A stretch of DNA of 64,000 nt from Ornithodoros turicata (lineage: Eukaryota > Arthropoda > Arachnida > Ixodida > Argasidae). The notes under the pieces are model-generated. The model did no database searches. It was given only the letters and a program-made list of their open reading frames with translations, and had not been told where the DNA came from. The translations under genes and the position numbers were made by a program. Positions 23,357 through 35,618 of this stretch are shown here, piece by piece; position 1 is the first letter of the stretch; the number at the start of each line of letters is the position of its first letter. The stretch is taken from contig NC_088204.1 of the NCBI RefSeq assembly GCF_037126465.1, positions 72,849,807 through 72,913,806 of the forward strand. The letters run 5' to 3'.

Positions 23357-25120
23357 ACACCTGGTCTATGGGATACTCGTCGTCTACATGACCCATATTC
23401 CATTTTTCGCAGTAGCATTTATAGTCGTGAGCGCAGATGCCCCGATTTCGAAACATTTCTTGGCACCGCGCATCACAGATGGGGTCCTGGAAGGGTTCTG
23501 CGCACGTGATCACATCTTTAAACGTGTACTCTTTCCTTAGGTCCTCCAACGTCCCAGGGTAAGGGGTCCCTCTAGGAGGGAACGTGTAGTCCTGCGGCGG
23601 CATCACGGTGATTGGGTCTTGTTCAAAGATAGGAGGAACGGTTGTGTTCCAGGGCATCGCCTTTCCTACGCCTGCAAGCAGAAGGGTAGCGACAGATATA
23701 GAACGGCAGTCCCAGGAGGATGTAGCAGTTTTTTGTTTCGAGGGAGGTCATAATACTGGTTATGTTGCAAGAGCTTCACGTATAATAGTGTAGACTTGGT
23801 GGGCAAGTTGGTGAAGGTTTCTGAAACACGAAAACGAGGCAGAGACGAGAGACAAGAGAGAAGGACACAAACCTGTTGTGTCCTGTATCCTGTTTGTATC
23901 TTGTCTCTCGTGTCTGCATCTCTTTCTTGTTTTGTGGAGCTTTATGTATCATTGCCGACAGGTGTGTAAAGCTAAAATAACGAAAGCACACCTGTAGGGG
24001 GCAGGGGCAAATTAAAGCAGGACTCGACATGTTGCAGAATATATGGGGGTTTGGTGTAGTGGAGACTGGATATATCAGTGGATGAAGATCTACGCAGTAG
24101 TGAGGCAAAGGGTTCTGAAAGTACAGTACGTTGTGCCAGAGGGTCTTTATCAGAAGTACTCGCGCTCATAGAAGCCCTTCCTGGAAGATGAGTATAATGG
24201 CGAGATGAAGTTGGCATATTGTGTTAAGAGGGAGGTCGCGGTGGATGAGCTTTCGTACGAGTGGCACAATTGGTTTCGTGAAGAATCAACCTCTCGTTCT
24301 TTTTGTATTTATTATTTGCTCATTTTTATTTTCTGTATTCTACTAGCCGCGCCGCCTTTCGAACGTAAGGCGAAACTCTCTCACTTGCGCGAGTTAATAC
24401 AGCTGTGCTTCACTTCGCTCACGCCGCTGCAGGTGGCAGAGCTGTCGACTTTGAAAAAGAGTAACAAAACAACAAGAAAACAGAAGAGTGCGTATTTTTT
24501 CCTTTTACCTCTTTTTGCTCATAGACAACGTCTTCCATTGAGCAAAATTGGGCAACGAAGAAAAAAAAGAAACTGAGCCCAGTCATTGAGAATATGGAGG
24601 ACCAGCTTACGCTATGGCGAATCCCTGATCTAATCTGACCCTGTAGGTTACTTCATTAAAAGATTGACTGGAACTATTACTAGTACAATTGTTCTGTTGA
24701 TGTTAGAAGTTTTTGGTATTAATCACTAGTGTATTGCAACTGTCCACAATGTTTATGTTCTTAAACTCGCTGTGACTGCTTGTAGAAGACCAGGTTCCTC
24801 GTCAGGGATCTTAATCCCTTTTGTACCTGGCCCTCATTTCCTTTGGAAATAAAGAAGAAGTGAACTGAAAAAAATCACCATAAAATTAAGTATGTAAGCA
24901 GACAATATAAAAGTTTGCCTGTCGCTGGACTGTTGCGGCATTGAGTATTGGAGTAGCCATGGGTAGCCCATGTACCGTTTAAGTAAAACATTAGCGCTGT
25001 TTCGCAGTGAAGTCGACTAACGAAGAATGATTCCCCATGCTGCATGCTGTCATGTCGCTCATCTGACATACCCGATGACATACCCGATGTAATAATTGGT
25101 AATAACGTTGTCAATGTCAT
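23352..25120 (-). CDS. G4: secreted defensin-like protein with acidic ends, 118 aa
   Basis: The last exon (23,352-23,671, stop TAA) begins after a CAG acceptor in phase 1 and reads GVGKAMPWNTTVPPIFEQ, a Pro-rich linker, then C-x8-C-x3-C-x9-C-x5-C-x1-C (ITCAEPFQDPICDAR onward) and an acidic tail with DDEYPID. The proposed first exon (25,084-25,120) is 37 nt, reads MTLTTLLPIITS and ends at GTATGT in phase 1; the total is 119 codons. A second identical donor lies 12 nt further on and would add four residues. I found no micro-exon in the 1.4-kb intron, so the exon pairing is a best guess, while the cysteine exon itself is firm. It is acidic, unlike cationic defensins. Confidence 0.65.
24640..24880 (+). 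repeat. probable 3' end of a retroelement
   Basis: A tail with TTTGTACCTGGCCCTCATTT, a GGAAATAAAG signal and then a GAA/TGAA/A-rich end at about 24,850-24,875. It lies inside the proposed G4 intron. Confidence 0.35.
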
Positions 25121-25762
25121 TTTCTACAGCTATGAATGTAGAGGTGGTAATATTATTTCCATCTAGTAACATCACATAAAAACAGTTGAAAAAAATGAAA
25201 ATGATAAAAAAACAAAAAGTTGAAAAAGAAAAGATGGTTCACCGCATTTTCCTGCTTCACGAGGTTTGGCTGCGCACATAGTCATTAAAGCAAACCAACG
25301 CATGCAAGGGCTGAAGCAGCCATGTGACAGAAAAATAATATATCGGCACAACACTATGTCACTTGCTATCTCTCTTCTTACGAAACTTTGAAGTACTTGC
25401 CCAACAGCCACGAAGTAGCCAGCAGGATTCTCAACATTGTTACTCTTCGCTGTCCAACGACGCGTCTGCGACTAACAGCTGGACTATACTACTACTACTC
25501 ACAGCCCTTTCGCGTCAATTGCCCGAAAACGTAAAGCTGACTTCTGTTTGCTCTCTTTCCCTCAGAGCCGTCCGAAGGTGCTGGCGTAATTACCATTATC
25601 AACAAAGAAAATACATTGATTGTGAGAAGAAGGCGATACCAAACACAAGACCGCGTCTGTCCCGATGTGCAACAATAAGAAAGCGCTTACAGGGCGATTT
25701 ATTGAAACCACACTACGGAATCTGTTACGGAAGTCATCCCCATATCATCGTCATCATGTATT

Positions 25763-25788
25763 TCTCTCTCTCTCTCTCTCTCTCTCTG
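25763..25788. repeat. (CT)n microsatellite
   Basis: About 13 CT units. Similar runs lie at about 6,618-6,636 and, as (GA)n, at 28,190-28,201; all three sit next to a CATCATGTATTT-like flank, so they may belong to one repeat family. Confidence 0.8.
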
Positions 25789-26551
25789 TTACGACCGGCG
25801 GCGTAGGGTAGGTGGTTCCCTTGCGTCCTGTCGCCCTGCAGTCAAATTAGTCGCCACCCATATGTTAAAAAATCAGGACAGTGGTATCTATAGTCGACTC
25901 TCATCAGCATTACAGGTAGCACCATGCAATTAATATGCCATCCACAACGGGTGGTTGACAAACACTCTTGGGCTTGGAATGATCGCTGTTCAACCGAATA
26001 TTACTCAATGCAAAGTTTTAAATTGCTGTACGAAGGACTGAAAAAAAAAGAAAAATTAAATTGGACATTGGTTAGAGGTAAACACAGGTTGGCAACCGCA
26101 GACTCGTCAGTGCAACGGGAAATGGCTGGCCGGAGTGTGTGTGTGTGCGTGGGGGGGGGGGGGTGTTCTATACCGAATAAGAACCGTTCCCGCAGCCTCG
26201 TATTTATGCACCGTCTGGTTCGGCCGATCTTCCCACATCTTAATGGGATTCTAACGACTACGTTCTCACGGCATCCTATACACAGTGTTGTTTGTGCTTG
26301 ATTCTCCAGCCTTTATCATCCACTTCCTGGGTGACCTTCCGGCATAACTGCACCAGCTTCATAGGGACAGACGGAACCAGGGCAGCATTGTGTCCCCTCC
26401 CGATTAATGAAGCACGATTAAAAATGCTGGTGTCTAGGGGCACGACTGGTAACATTTAGTTTATACCAGTATACCTCTGTATACTCGGCAAGTCAACAGA
26501 CCAAGGCACCACCGCTTAAAGACCCCTTTTACTGACATACACTCGCGCTCT

Positions 26552-27723
26552 TTATACACAGTCGTCCCACTGAGATGGACACTGGTTCGTGGTCCCACGT
26601 GATCGCCCGCAGGCTTCATTACAGCTGCAACTCTGCGTGATTGGTCTTGGGTTGTCGTAAGGACATGTACCAGAATATGCCCGAGACAGTGTATAGTGTC
26701 GCTGCCCCCTTGGCTCCTCGAGAGGAGATTCCTGCACGTTTGCGTAGTCCATATATTCTGGCTGAGGTCCGTCCGGGTTTGACTGCGTTTCAGTGTCTTC
26801 GAGACCGTACTGCGGAAACTGTACTTCAGAGGGCGGGGGTTCTGAGGTAGTCGCTTGCGTCACTGGTGCAGCCGGCTTGTACGCCCACGGTTTCTTCGGT
26901 TCATTCTGTGGATCCTGCGGGTCACCGAAGGCTGCGCCGAGAAAAAAAATATGATTTTCATGAAGATGAGGTAAGTAAGTGCAGCCTCTTGCTTTCCCAA
27001 TGTGCCTTGGAACATGAAATTAGTTCGCTGAGACCTGGAATAAGATTGTCATTTTCGCGGACACTGTACTAGGATGTCCCACATGGTGCAATGAATGCAA
27101 AGCTTTTAGCATCGTGTCCGATGTCTTTGAATCAAAGAAATTTGTTTTTGAGTGAGCCTAAGCTTGAATAATTTTATCATGTTCCGCAGATTTTTATCGA
27201 TTCGTGAGTATGCTCGAGTAATGTGTATAGTGCAATAACTACAACATAAGAGGGCGAAAAACTTTGCTAAGGGGCGATAAACGTTTGCCCCAAAAAGACA
27301 CTCACGTCGATGTTGATGTTGAGGAAAAAAAATAATAGTGTAGATACAGTTTTTTTTATTTATATACATTGTCTTGTATGTTGCGATCCTGACCTTCAGC
27401 ATTGCTTAAATATGCAATGCGGCCATTGCTGCTCTTGTAGCGAAGAGGGCAATCCAAACGGCGTTATGTTGAACATTGACGTGCCTTTGAGCAGTAAGTG
27501 ATTAGGGTAATACAACGCGGCGCGCACCCTAGACACACACGTGCATAGTATACCTTGTACGATTTGTATGATATGTAATTCATGAATTATTTTGTAAGAA
27601 GTGGAAACAGCTGTGTAACACATTCTGTCACTGTAACGAAAGTAATGACACCTGACGTGTGCCCGGTTTTTCAAAATACATACCGTTGATAGTAAGCAGA
27701 AGAAAAATCACTTTCTGCAGCAT
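26552..27723 (-). CDS. G5: divergent secreted cysteine-rich protein, 139 aa, two exons
   Basis: Exon 1 (27,684-27,723, 40 nt) reads MLQKVIFLLLTIN and stops in phase 1 at GTATGT. Exon 2 (26,552-26,931) follows a CAG acceptor with a long pyrimidine tract and continues AFGDPQDPQNEPKKPWAYKP. The total is 140 codons. A long polar, acidic, Pro-rich middle leads to the C-terminus C-x10-C-x1-C-x3-C-x9-C-x6-C-V-stop. The CxxxC, x9 and x6 spacings are those of the other members, but the final C-x-C is cut short: the stop replaces the last cysteine. An extra cysteine lies two residues before CxxxC, keeping the total at six. No micro-exon was found. The pairing of disulfides is unknown. Confidence 0.7.
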
Positions 27724-27844
27724 CTCTGAAGGGACCCTAATGTGAGGCTACGCCCTGTTGACAGAAACATCAAAAGTGATACTAAAATAGAGTGTTTTAG
27801 TGCCATGGCTCATACATGCACTATCCGCAAAACACCTAAACTGG

Positions 27845-28738
27845 TAAAAACTAATCTAACTGGCGGCGTACACGCCGGAGGATTGTGGGACTTTCGCCAA
27901 TTGCCTTCTGCAAACTTTTGCCACCAGAGGGAACCCTTTGGACAATTTTTAATTGCGGGAAACTTATTTATGACAATTGAAAAAACATTGAAAATTGCCA
28001 AGCGAACCTCATTTCTTTAGAGAAATATTATGTCCTCCATGGACGCAGACCGAACAAAAACCATGCGCAGTATCGCAACACAAATGGTCGAAAAAAAAAA
28101 AAAAAAACAGTGAAAATTAAGCTTTAGCCCCGCCTGCTTGATTTTCGCAAAGAAGCGCACGTGAAATGTGCGTCTAGAGGAGGAGGAGGAGAGAGAGAGA
28201 GATACATGGTGACGATGATATGGGGATGACTTCTGTTCACTTAGCAGAAGGAAGGGGCAAAGAGCAGGAGGAAGTGTCCCCGCCTGCATTTGTTTTGCCT
28301 TCTTTGTGATAAGACGGTTTTCACCAACAAGGTGAAAGAGGGAAACAGAGGTAAAACAAGAGGGGAACACTACCTCCTCTTCCCGTATCTTCTGTGTGCT
28401 CTTCTTTGCGACACTCACGCAGGCGAGGCTAAAGCGGAATTTTTCCTTTTTTTGCGACTCTTTCTGTTGCGGTAGTGTGCATGATTTTTGCTCGCTCTGT
28501 GGTTATCTGTGGAGGACTTCATATCTTCGTAAAAAAAGTGAGGTTCACTGGGCAATTTTCAAAGTTCAATTGAAAAAATCAATTTCCCTCAATTAAACAT
28601 TGTACAAAGCCTTCCTACATGGCGGCAAACCTTTCCAGAAGGTAATTGCAGAAAGTCCCACAATCCTACGGCGAGTAGAATTAGAGTAGTTAGTAGTAGT
28701 AGCGAGAAGTAAGAATTTTTTATCACTTTAGATGAAAC
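27845..28738. mobile_element. foldback element of the GGTGAAACACCC-ended family, copy 1
   Basis: The left arm (27,850-28,110) and right arm (28,480-28,740) are inverted copies: GTGGGACTTTCGCCAATTGCC against GGTAATTGCAGAAAGTCCCAC, and CTCCATGGACGCAGACCG against TCTGTGGTTATCTGTGGAGG. The right end reads CACTTTAGATGAAACACCC. The middle has GA-rich and simple sequence. It is non-coding. Confidence 0.6.
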
Positions 28739-29589
28739 ACCCAGCATATCTCCACCACTTGATCTATGATCGTTAATGGCTCTGAGCTATCACAAGCATA
28801 GACTGAAGTACGGGTACCGTTCAGTCACTCACCTGAAGCACCCAGCACTAGATGACGTGGCTATATGTTCACTTCTGGACCGTCGACTGCCTTGGACACC
28901 CATAAATGCAGGGCCAACTCAGCTCTTGTAGCGCTCATTAAGCGGGTTATAGGCTGAAAATGACTGCGCATAAAAGAAAACGTGCCGTTCTACGGTGTCT
29001 ATGCCGTGAGCAGTCACGAAGTGTTTGCGTGGAGGAGCAGGAATAAAAAGATCACCGGCTTTGAATCAAGTTTTTGCGCTGTTTGCATGCCTACTATCCT
29101 TTTGTAGACATGTCCATGCCCAGTCTTTGATGCCTACAGTCAAGCTACTGTTTGCATGCCTGGAGTGCGTCGGTTGATGCCTTGAGGCATCGCAGGAGTC
29201 CTAAGCTGACGCTAAGCATCGTCACCCCAAGCTAACTCGACGCGAAGCTGTGCATTAAGCATCGCACGTTGTGGTGACGACGGGGATAGGGGACTGCTAA
29301 GGCTCTGCCTCCATGTTTATGATATGAATGACTATATCTGATCAAAAAATAACCAAGAATGAAAGGCCTTTCGCGACACAACAGCAGTGAAGTCCTTATA
29401 AGGACATGTGTTAGGGCTATTCTGCTGAATGTACGTACGCGTTTCTTCCATTTGTGTACTTCAACTTCTCCTCCACTTCCTCACCCTGGTGATAACCTTC
29501 TTCTTGTTATTTCGGATCTAGATTTCGTCAACCTTCTGAACTCCAAGAGTGCTGCTCTCGATCCCGTCTTTGGAAGCTTGTGAAGATGC

Positions 29590-30664
29590 TAGAGTATCTG
29601 ACCTTACCTTCTGGGAACCTTTGCCGCCATTTAGGATGACTTTGGACGATTTTCAATTCAAATCGATTTTTGCAATCGAACTTTTAAAATTGCCACTTTT
29701 TCTTGTAGAGGTATGAAGCTCTCCATGGATAACGACAGACCCGACAAAAACTATGCACAGTAGCCTCGCCTGCTACTGCCCCGCCCGCCTGCTGTTGCAA
29801 TATCCCAACAAAAATAGTAAAAATCCCGCATTAGCACCGCCTTCTTGATTATCGCAAAGAAGAGCGCACGGAAGGTGCGGTGAAAGGAGGAAGTGTTCCC
29901 GCCTCTTGTTTGCACCTTTCTTCTCCCGCTTTGACCTTGAAACTACTGACAACAGTCTTATCACAAAGAAAACAAAAGAACCGTCTTATCACAAAGAAGG
30001 CAAAGCAAATAAAGGCGGGGACACTTCCACCTCCCCCGCGCCCAGTGGCGTATCTAGAGCTACCTGCGCCCATGAAAGCGCCCGTGTGACAGGTACAGCA
30101 GCCACTGTGTGCTTCGATTCAAGTGTAGTACTTTGTTGAAACTGCTGAACATGGTTAACATGATGTCCTTGGGGATGCGTTTTCGTGCGGTCCGCACTAA
30201 GATTCACACTACAGCGTCTCTAATGGCGGGTGCTCTAGATCATTTATGAATGTGCCAGGTTGAGTGCCCGACCTGGCACATTCACACCCGACCACATAAT
30301 GGCGCCCCTGTTCACCTGGCGCCCATGGCACCTGTCCACACCTGTCACACCCTAGATACGCCACTGCCCGCGCCGTCCGTGCGCTCTTCTATGTGACAAT
30401 CAAGCAGGCAGGTCTACTGTGCATAGTTTTTGGTACGTCTGTGGTTATCCGTGGAGGACTTCATATTTCTGGGGGAAAAAAGTGATGATTGCTTAGCAAT
30501 TTTGAAAGTTGAATTGAAAAAAAAAATTTCCCGCAATTCAAAATCGTCTAAAGCCTTCCTTAATGGTGCTAAAAGTTTCGTGAAGGTAATTGCCGAAAGT
30601 CCCGCAATCCTCCGACGAGTACATCGGCACTTCAAATTTTTATCACTTTAGGTGAAACACCCTG
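29590..30664. mobile_element. foldback element of the same family, copy 2
   Basis: Left arm about 29,600-29,770, right arm about 30,420-30,664, ending CACTTTAGGTGAAACACCC then TGTA, a mariner-like terminal sequence. The inner part (about 29,800-30,070 with TTGCGATAATC-type text and its inverse) is partly duplicated. ORFs inside are not believable genes. Confidence 0.55.
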
Positions 30665-31085
30665 TATGTAATGCTTCTAGTCTGTTAGATGTACAGACAA
30701 CCATTTGAACCATCTGTCCTAAAATTTGAGGCAATGTCCCGTTCTCCTCCTATCCATCCTTTGCTCAGCAAAAGCCTTCGAAAACTAGATACTTTAGGCG
30801 AGGAAAGCATGACAAGGCAACATATCTGGTGTACATGAAACACCACCTCGTGCCTGCGGTTCTGGACAAATCACTACTTCGAAGTAACCTAGGGTGGGAG
30901 TCGTCCGTTCCTTTGACAACATGTACTGCGTAATGCGAAGACTACAAGTATAGCAAAAGATGCATTTGATGTGTTTTAATTGAACTGTGCTTCCTATAAT
31001 TATCGTCATCGCCTCCGTCAATTGCACTGTTCTTCGTGAATCCTCGTGTTATCCTCTACAGCTCAGATTCTGGTGTGGTGGCGAT

Positions 31086-32643
31086 TCAGTACGAGGAACA
31101 CACGCAGACTCCATGACTGCAACCGCCTCCACCAGCGTCCACAGCTTTCCTGCAGTATCTGTCGCAGAACACATGTCCCGCTGCTGACGTGGTGCACTCC
31201 TGTTCTTCGACGAAACGCCTACGTTCACCTGCATGACCGCAGAAAACATCGTTGGAAGATCTTATGGTTTGGGATGCGCACTAACAGCTCTTCAAGCAGA
31301 AAGAGAGAAAGTGAGGCTTCCGGGTGGTTGTGTTTCGTTAATGACACGCGTCGCCAGAGCCGTTCCAATAGGAGGGGCGAGAATGGGCAGCCTCCCCGGG
31401 CGTTTTCCACAGAGGGGGCGCCGGGCGGGAGGCTCCGCTAGAGCTATACTATATATCGGGTGAGCGGGAAAAGATGTGAGAAACAAAAGAACTGTGCGAT
31501 CGGAGCTGCATATGAGCTTTTCCTTCACTTTCTATACAGTCGTCCTGGTGGGGGTGATGTGTGTGTGTGTGTGCGTGTGTGTGGATGGGGGACTTGGCGT
31601 AATCATGCCCCTGGCGGAAGCTCGCCCCGGGACGGCTCTGGGCAGCCCTTAAGACGGCCCTTAAGAGTTCCTAACTCTTCGCACGACGGCACCACGTTTT
31701 TACGGATAAATATGAAACATGATTACTGGTATCGATGTGGACCTGCGCTCCAAGTTTTAAGCACAGTCCGTTCACACTACTGTCCCCACGTGGTGTTGTC
31801 TCTAGGTGTTCTTGACGGAGTATCATGACCGAGTTGCGCCGCGTCCACGGAGACAACTTTTCAATGGCGTATCACACCTCTTCACGCCAGGAAGTCGAAC
31901 TGGGCTTCCAACGTCACGTCGCGCCGGTTACAAGAAAACGTTCAGCAAAAATATTTTGCATGTTTCCTCTTGATGTAATGTGTAAAGAATCAAGTAAATG
32001 AAGCAGGGCAGCGATTAAAATTAAATGCTATTCCATTGCAGAATTTAAAAAAAAAATTAATGCTGATCATTGGGAGTCTCGTCGGCAGGGGTGATACTGT
32101 CCACCATTACTGCTGGAAGTGCTGTGAAATGGAACGATAAGTCTCCTTACAATTAGGACCAAAGTCCTACGGTGCCCAAAAACTTTAGATCTGCTTTTAG
32201 GGTGGAGCGTTTTACAGGCTGGGTTTGTCTATGGACGAAGGAATTTTGACATAGTTGAGAGGACGACAGTGGAACAGATCTGACTGAGGTACGCTGGAAG
32301 TGTGGTTTTGACAGGTTGGGAACACGGGCAATGGTGAAGTATGAGGTCTAGCTGTATTGTATACAAAACTTATTGTAACTGTCAAGAGAAATATGTGAAA
32401 TACATACGTGTCCACCCTGCCTCGACCAGTGCTAAACGAGAGAGAGAAAATGACAACTTAGGCTTGGCATACCCAACGCATACAAAGGCTTCCTGCGTAT
32501 GGAAGACGTGGAAACTTTTAGCAGCCGCATGTGCTTGACTCTTAAGCAACGAAAATAAGCGACAATCTCTACTCCATTTTAAGGTGAATAAGTAACCAAA
32601 ACTTACCACTCACGCAAAGCACAAGCACCAAGAGCTTGATCAT
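31086..32643 (-). CDS. G6: short secreted defensin-like peptide, 59 aa, two exons
   Basis: Exon 1 (32,607-32,643, 37 nt) reads MIKLLVLVLCVS and ends phase 1 at GTAAGT. The last exon (31,086-31,228, stop TGA) starts after a CAG acceptor and reads GERRRFVEEQE, then C-x9-C-x3-C-x10-C-x4-C-x1-C, ending CSSY. The total is 60 codons. The short n-loop (x4) and glycine-rich turn (AGGGG) resemble compact defensins. RRRF just after the leader could be a processing site. With only these exons the signal peptide is short (about 13 residues), so an unseen micro-exon in the 1.38-kb intron is possible. A rival terminal exon at 32,212-32,378 is described among the findings. Confidence 0.68.
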
Positions 32644-32719
32644 CTCCTTCTGTATCTCCTGAGACTACAACTGTAACTAACATCTGTGGGAAGAAGTGTT
32701 ATCCAACCGAGCCTGTGAA

Positions 32720-32727
32720 ATATAGTT
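32720..32727 (-). promoter_or_regulatory. possible TATA box of G6
   Basis: The minus strand reads ACTATATTTC, about 77 nt upstream of the ATG. It is weaker than the boxes of G2, G3 and G7. Confidence 0.35.
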
Positions 32728-33859
32728 TTGTGCAGAAGACTCGACATTTTATGCGGTCCCTCACACACTAAAAACGATAAACAATAGCACAATGGGGCGA
32801 TTTGGTGGCCTGAGCCTTTGGGAGTCATGTCGTATCTCATGAGCCGACAGATCGCGTGACAACGCTCTCAGTGCTAAGAGCCTTTTCGACTCGAGCACCC
32901 AATGAGTTTGATGGGCTGTCACGCGAGTGCTCTCACTTTATGAAAGAAAGAATGTAACACATGACGTGTTCAGCCATTCGGCTACGTTATTCACCATTCT
33001 TTAGCGCATGGGGGACAGTGTTTCCGAGAACAGCGAATGGAATATATAGACATCGTAAACATGACTAAACGTACACGAAGCTGACGCTAGAACACACGGA
33101 GGAAAAAATGACACAACCCGTTTATTGCACAGGGACCGTGATGTATTGAATGAGGCAGAAAAAAAAATAGAGAAAGACAAACGTTGGACCGTAGCAGGAC
33201 CGCAACCAACACGTCTTGATTGGTGGTCAACGACGTTCATCGCTGTGCAATGATGGTAGCCTGTTAAACAGACGCACGTCTACATCTGGGAGAACGCATA
33301 AGAAAGAGTGTGTGCCTGTCCTGTAGAACCGAAAGAAGCACCTTGAAAAGTCGTTCGGCTCTCGCGCCAGCGTTGTAAGACGCTCAGAGCGTCAAGCCAG
33401 CAATCAAGACGTGTGGATACGAGTTCTGCACCTAATAGACAAGTGAATGTGGTTGTGCTTTCATGCAAGTCGCTCGTGAGATCACATGCGTACATTGTTG
33501 TGAGGGGCACCAGCACTGGGCAAAAATATTTTTCTGCGTATTGAACTTGCTTGAACGTATTTTTTCTAAACACACGACTGCGCCCAACGCTGACCTCACA
33601 GGATTCAAATGGAACAATGAATGATGATGATGATGATGATTGAAAGAAAAAATGGGGAACAATGGAACAATGAAAACGTTGTTGCAATAACGTTTACAAT
33701 GCAAGTACGTTCACAAGGCATGATAGCATGATAAACATAACGCGATAAAAATAGGAAATTTTCATTTGCTTGCTATTGCTATTGGTTATCTGGAGTACCT
33801 AGCCTCCCCTGCTGCCTCCTCATTGGCGGTGATGGCTTTCCTGACGTTACAATCCGATA

Positions 33860-34060
33860 AACTACCCCGGGTACCCGGCTTCGAATCTCGGTGCTGCTGT
33901 CTGGGGTTTTTTCTGGGTTTTCCTCAGACGCTTTCGGACATATGTCGGCACAGTTGCCTTAGAAGTCAGCCCAGGACGCACATTCCTCCAGGGCGTCAGT
34001 CGTGACGTTGCCCATCTCTGTGAGGCCGACAACGGCGCCCTTTCACCAGCGCGACAACCA
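33860..34060 (+). repeat. Ruka-like SINE, 5'-damaged
   Basis: Box B region GGCTTCGAATCTCGG, then TCTGGGGTTTTTTCTGGG, TCAGACGCTTTCGGACAT, CAGTCGTGACGTTGCCC and GTGAGGCCGACAACGG. This is the same body as the 15.2-kb SINE, but on the plus strand and without a clear box A. Confidence 0.7.
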
Positions 34061-35454
34061 CTCCGATAAATGTCGGCATCCGTGTGACAACCTGTAAAAG
34101 TTAAAACGGGAGTTCGCATCATTATAAACAACCAGTCATTTACATTTACCCGTTCTAACTTGAGGCGAAGAATCACGGCTATAGGGTCACCACCCAGTCG
34201 GTGTTTAGGCGGTAAGGTGGGTTGTTTCTTGACGGCTGTGCTTGAAAGTCTATATCAGCAACGTTTTGTCGGTGTCTTACCACGGAAGCCGTTCCACGAG
34301 AACTTTCGGCAAATTCCGTAAGCCCATCCAACGAATTTGGAATGTGTCCAAAGCTGCCGTGGTAGTAATATCCATTTTTTTTGTCCAAGTAAAATAAGTA
34401 ATATCCAAGTCTTGTTTTTGATCTGTATGTTTACGTCTGTGTACGTTTTCCATCCAATACAACAAGGACAAAAAACAGTTTGACATTTTGTCCACGCTGT
34501 TGAATGAGTGCTTTCTCTCCTGTTGCTTTTCTCTTTCTCCTGTGCATTACTCTCAGTTTCCCTCCCCATTCTTTTTGTCTTTTTCATATCCCTCTTGGTC
34601 TCATTTACTCAGCCGTCAGCACCTCTTGTCACTTCCTTTACAATTCCCATTTGAAAGGGATCGTCCACATCCTTATTCGCAGGTTCAGGTTGTTGTATCC
34701 CTATTCAAATAATCAGTACAGGAAGTCTATCTATATATCTGCTCCCACCGGTAGCGTGGCGACTTTGGGGAGGGGGGTCGAGCCCCACTTCCTGTCACGG
34801 GCCGACCCACGCAGATCGTGCTAACCCCACGGAAAAGTACGTATACAAGAGGGGTCCAGTGGTCCATGATACCCCATATGTAATCGCATTAGTAAACGTT
34901 CCAATACTCTACATTTTCAACTCTTTCTCATTTCACTGTACGCCCAGGTATGCATGTATTGGTGCTCTCAGGATTAGACTAGGGGGGAGGGAGGGGGAAC
35001 CGAGGTGGGTTTCCGAACCCCCCCGAGACATACACGCACACACATTGGAGGTTTGGCTACGCCGCTCTGCACACTGTTGCTGCAGTAGCTTTTACAAAGC
35101 ATGTGCGTTCACAAAGCTCGATAAACATAGCGCTACAAAAATGGGATATTTTCTTGGCGAGGAGGAAAGAGCTATCATACGGCCATATATGCACGGCTTG
35201 CGTCTTTCAATATAGGAAGCACGCGTCGTTTTCTTGCTCCAACATGCATTTTTAAATGAGAATCCAACGTGCGCTGATCCCAAAGATTGGCGTTTCCATC
35301 TCGGACGAGGATGGCAGCAGCAACTCGGTGGCAGAGTACAAGTTGGTCAGACACGTTGCCTTCTTCGAGAGACGTCAAAGAATGTGTTCCCCTGCTCTGC
35401 TCTGGGATTTCAGCGCACTTTAAAGAACGCTCACGTATAGGTAAAATTATTACA

Positions 35455-35618
35455 CAGGCTCTTAAAAAATGAACTTCAACGCATAGCACGCTCATAGCAT
35501 AAGTGTCAAAAGAACGGCGTATGCCTCCCGTTTTCAACATATCAGGGCGGATAACGATATCATTCGAGATGATGGTTGGCTATAGGAGCGTGCTATGCGG
35601 TGAAGTTCATTTTTAAGA
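35455..35618. repeat. CACTA-type MITE, short copy
   Basis: The arms CTCTTAAAAAATGAACTTCA and (right) TGAAGTTCATTTTTAAGAGTG are inverted, with AGCACGCTCATAG / GGAGCGTGCTAT inside. It belongs to the same family as 36,591-36,828. Confidence 0.65.

Noticed and set aside
24205..24576. 123-residue plus-strand ORF with a hydrophobic segment
   Set aside because: There is no splice support, no homology is recognised, and it leads into what looks like a retroelement 3' end. It is not called as a gene.
25172..25411. MRWFALMTMCA leader-like start as an alternative first exon of G4
   Set aside because: No usable donor follows the hydrophobic stretch in phase 1.
28810..28880. Splice-donor-like text (GGTGCTTCAGGTGAGTGA, minus strand) resembling the G7 first exon
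   Set aside because: There is no ATG or hydrophobic leader in frame, and no matching micro-exon or cysteine exon was found to its left.
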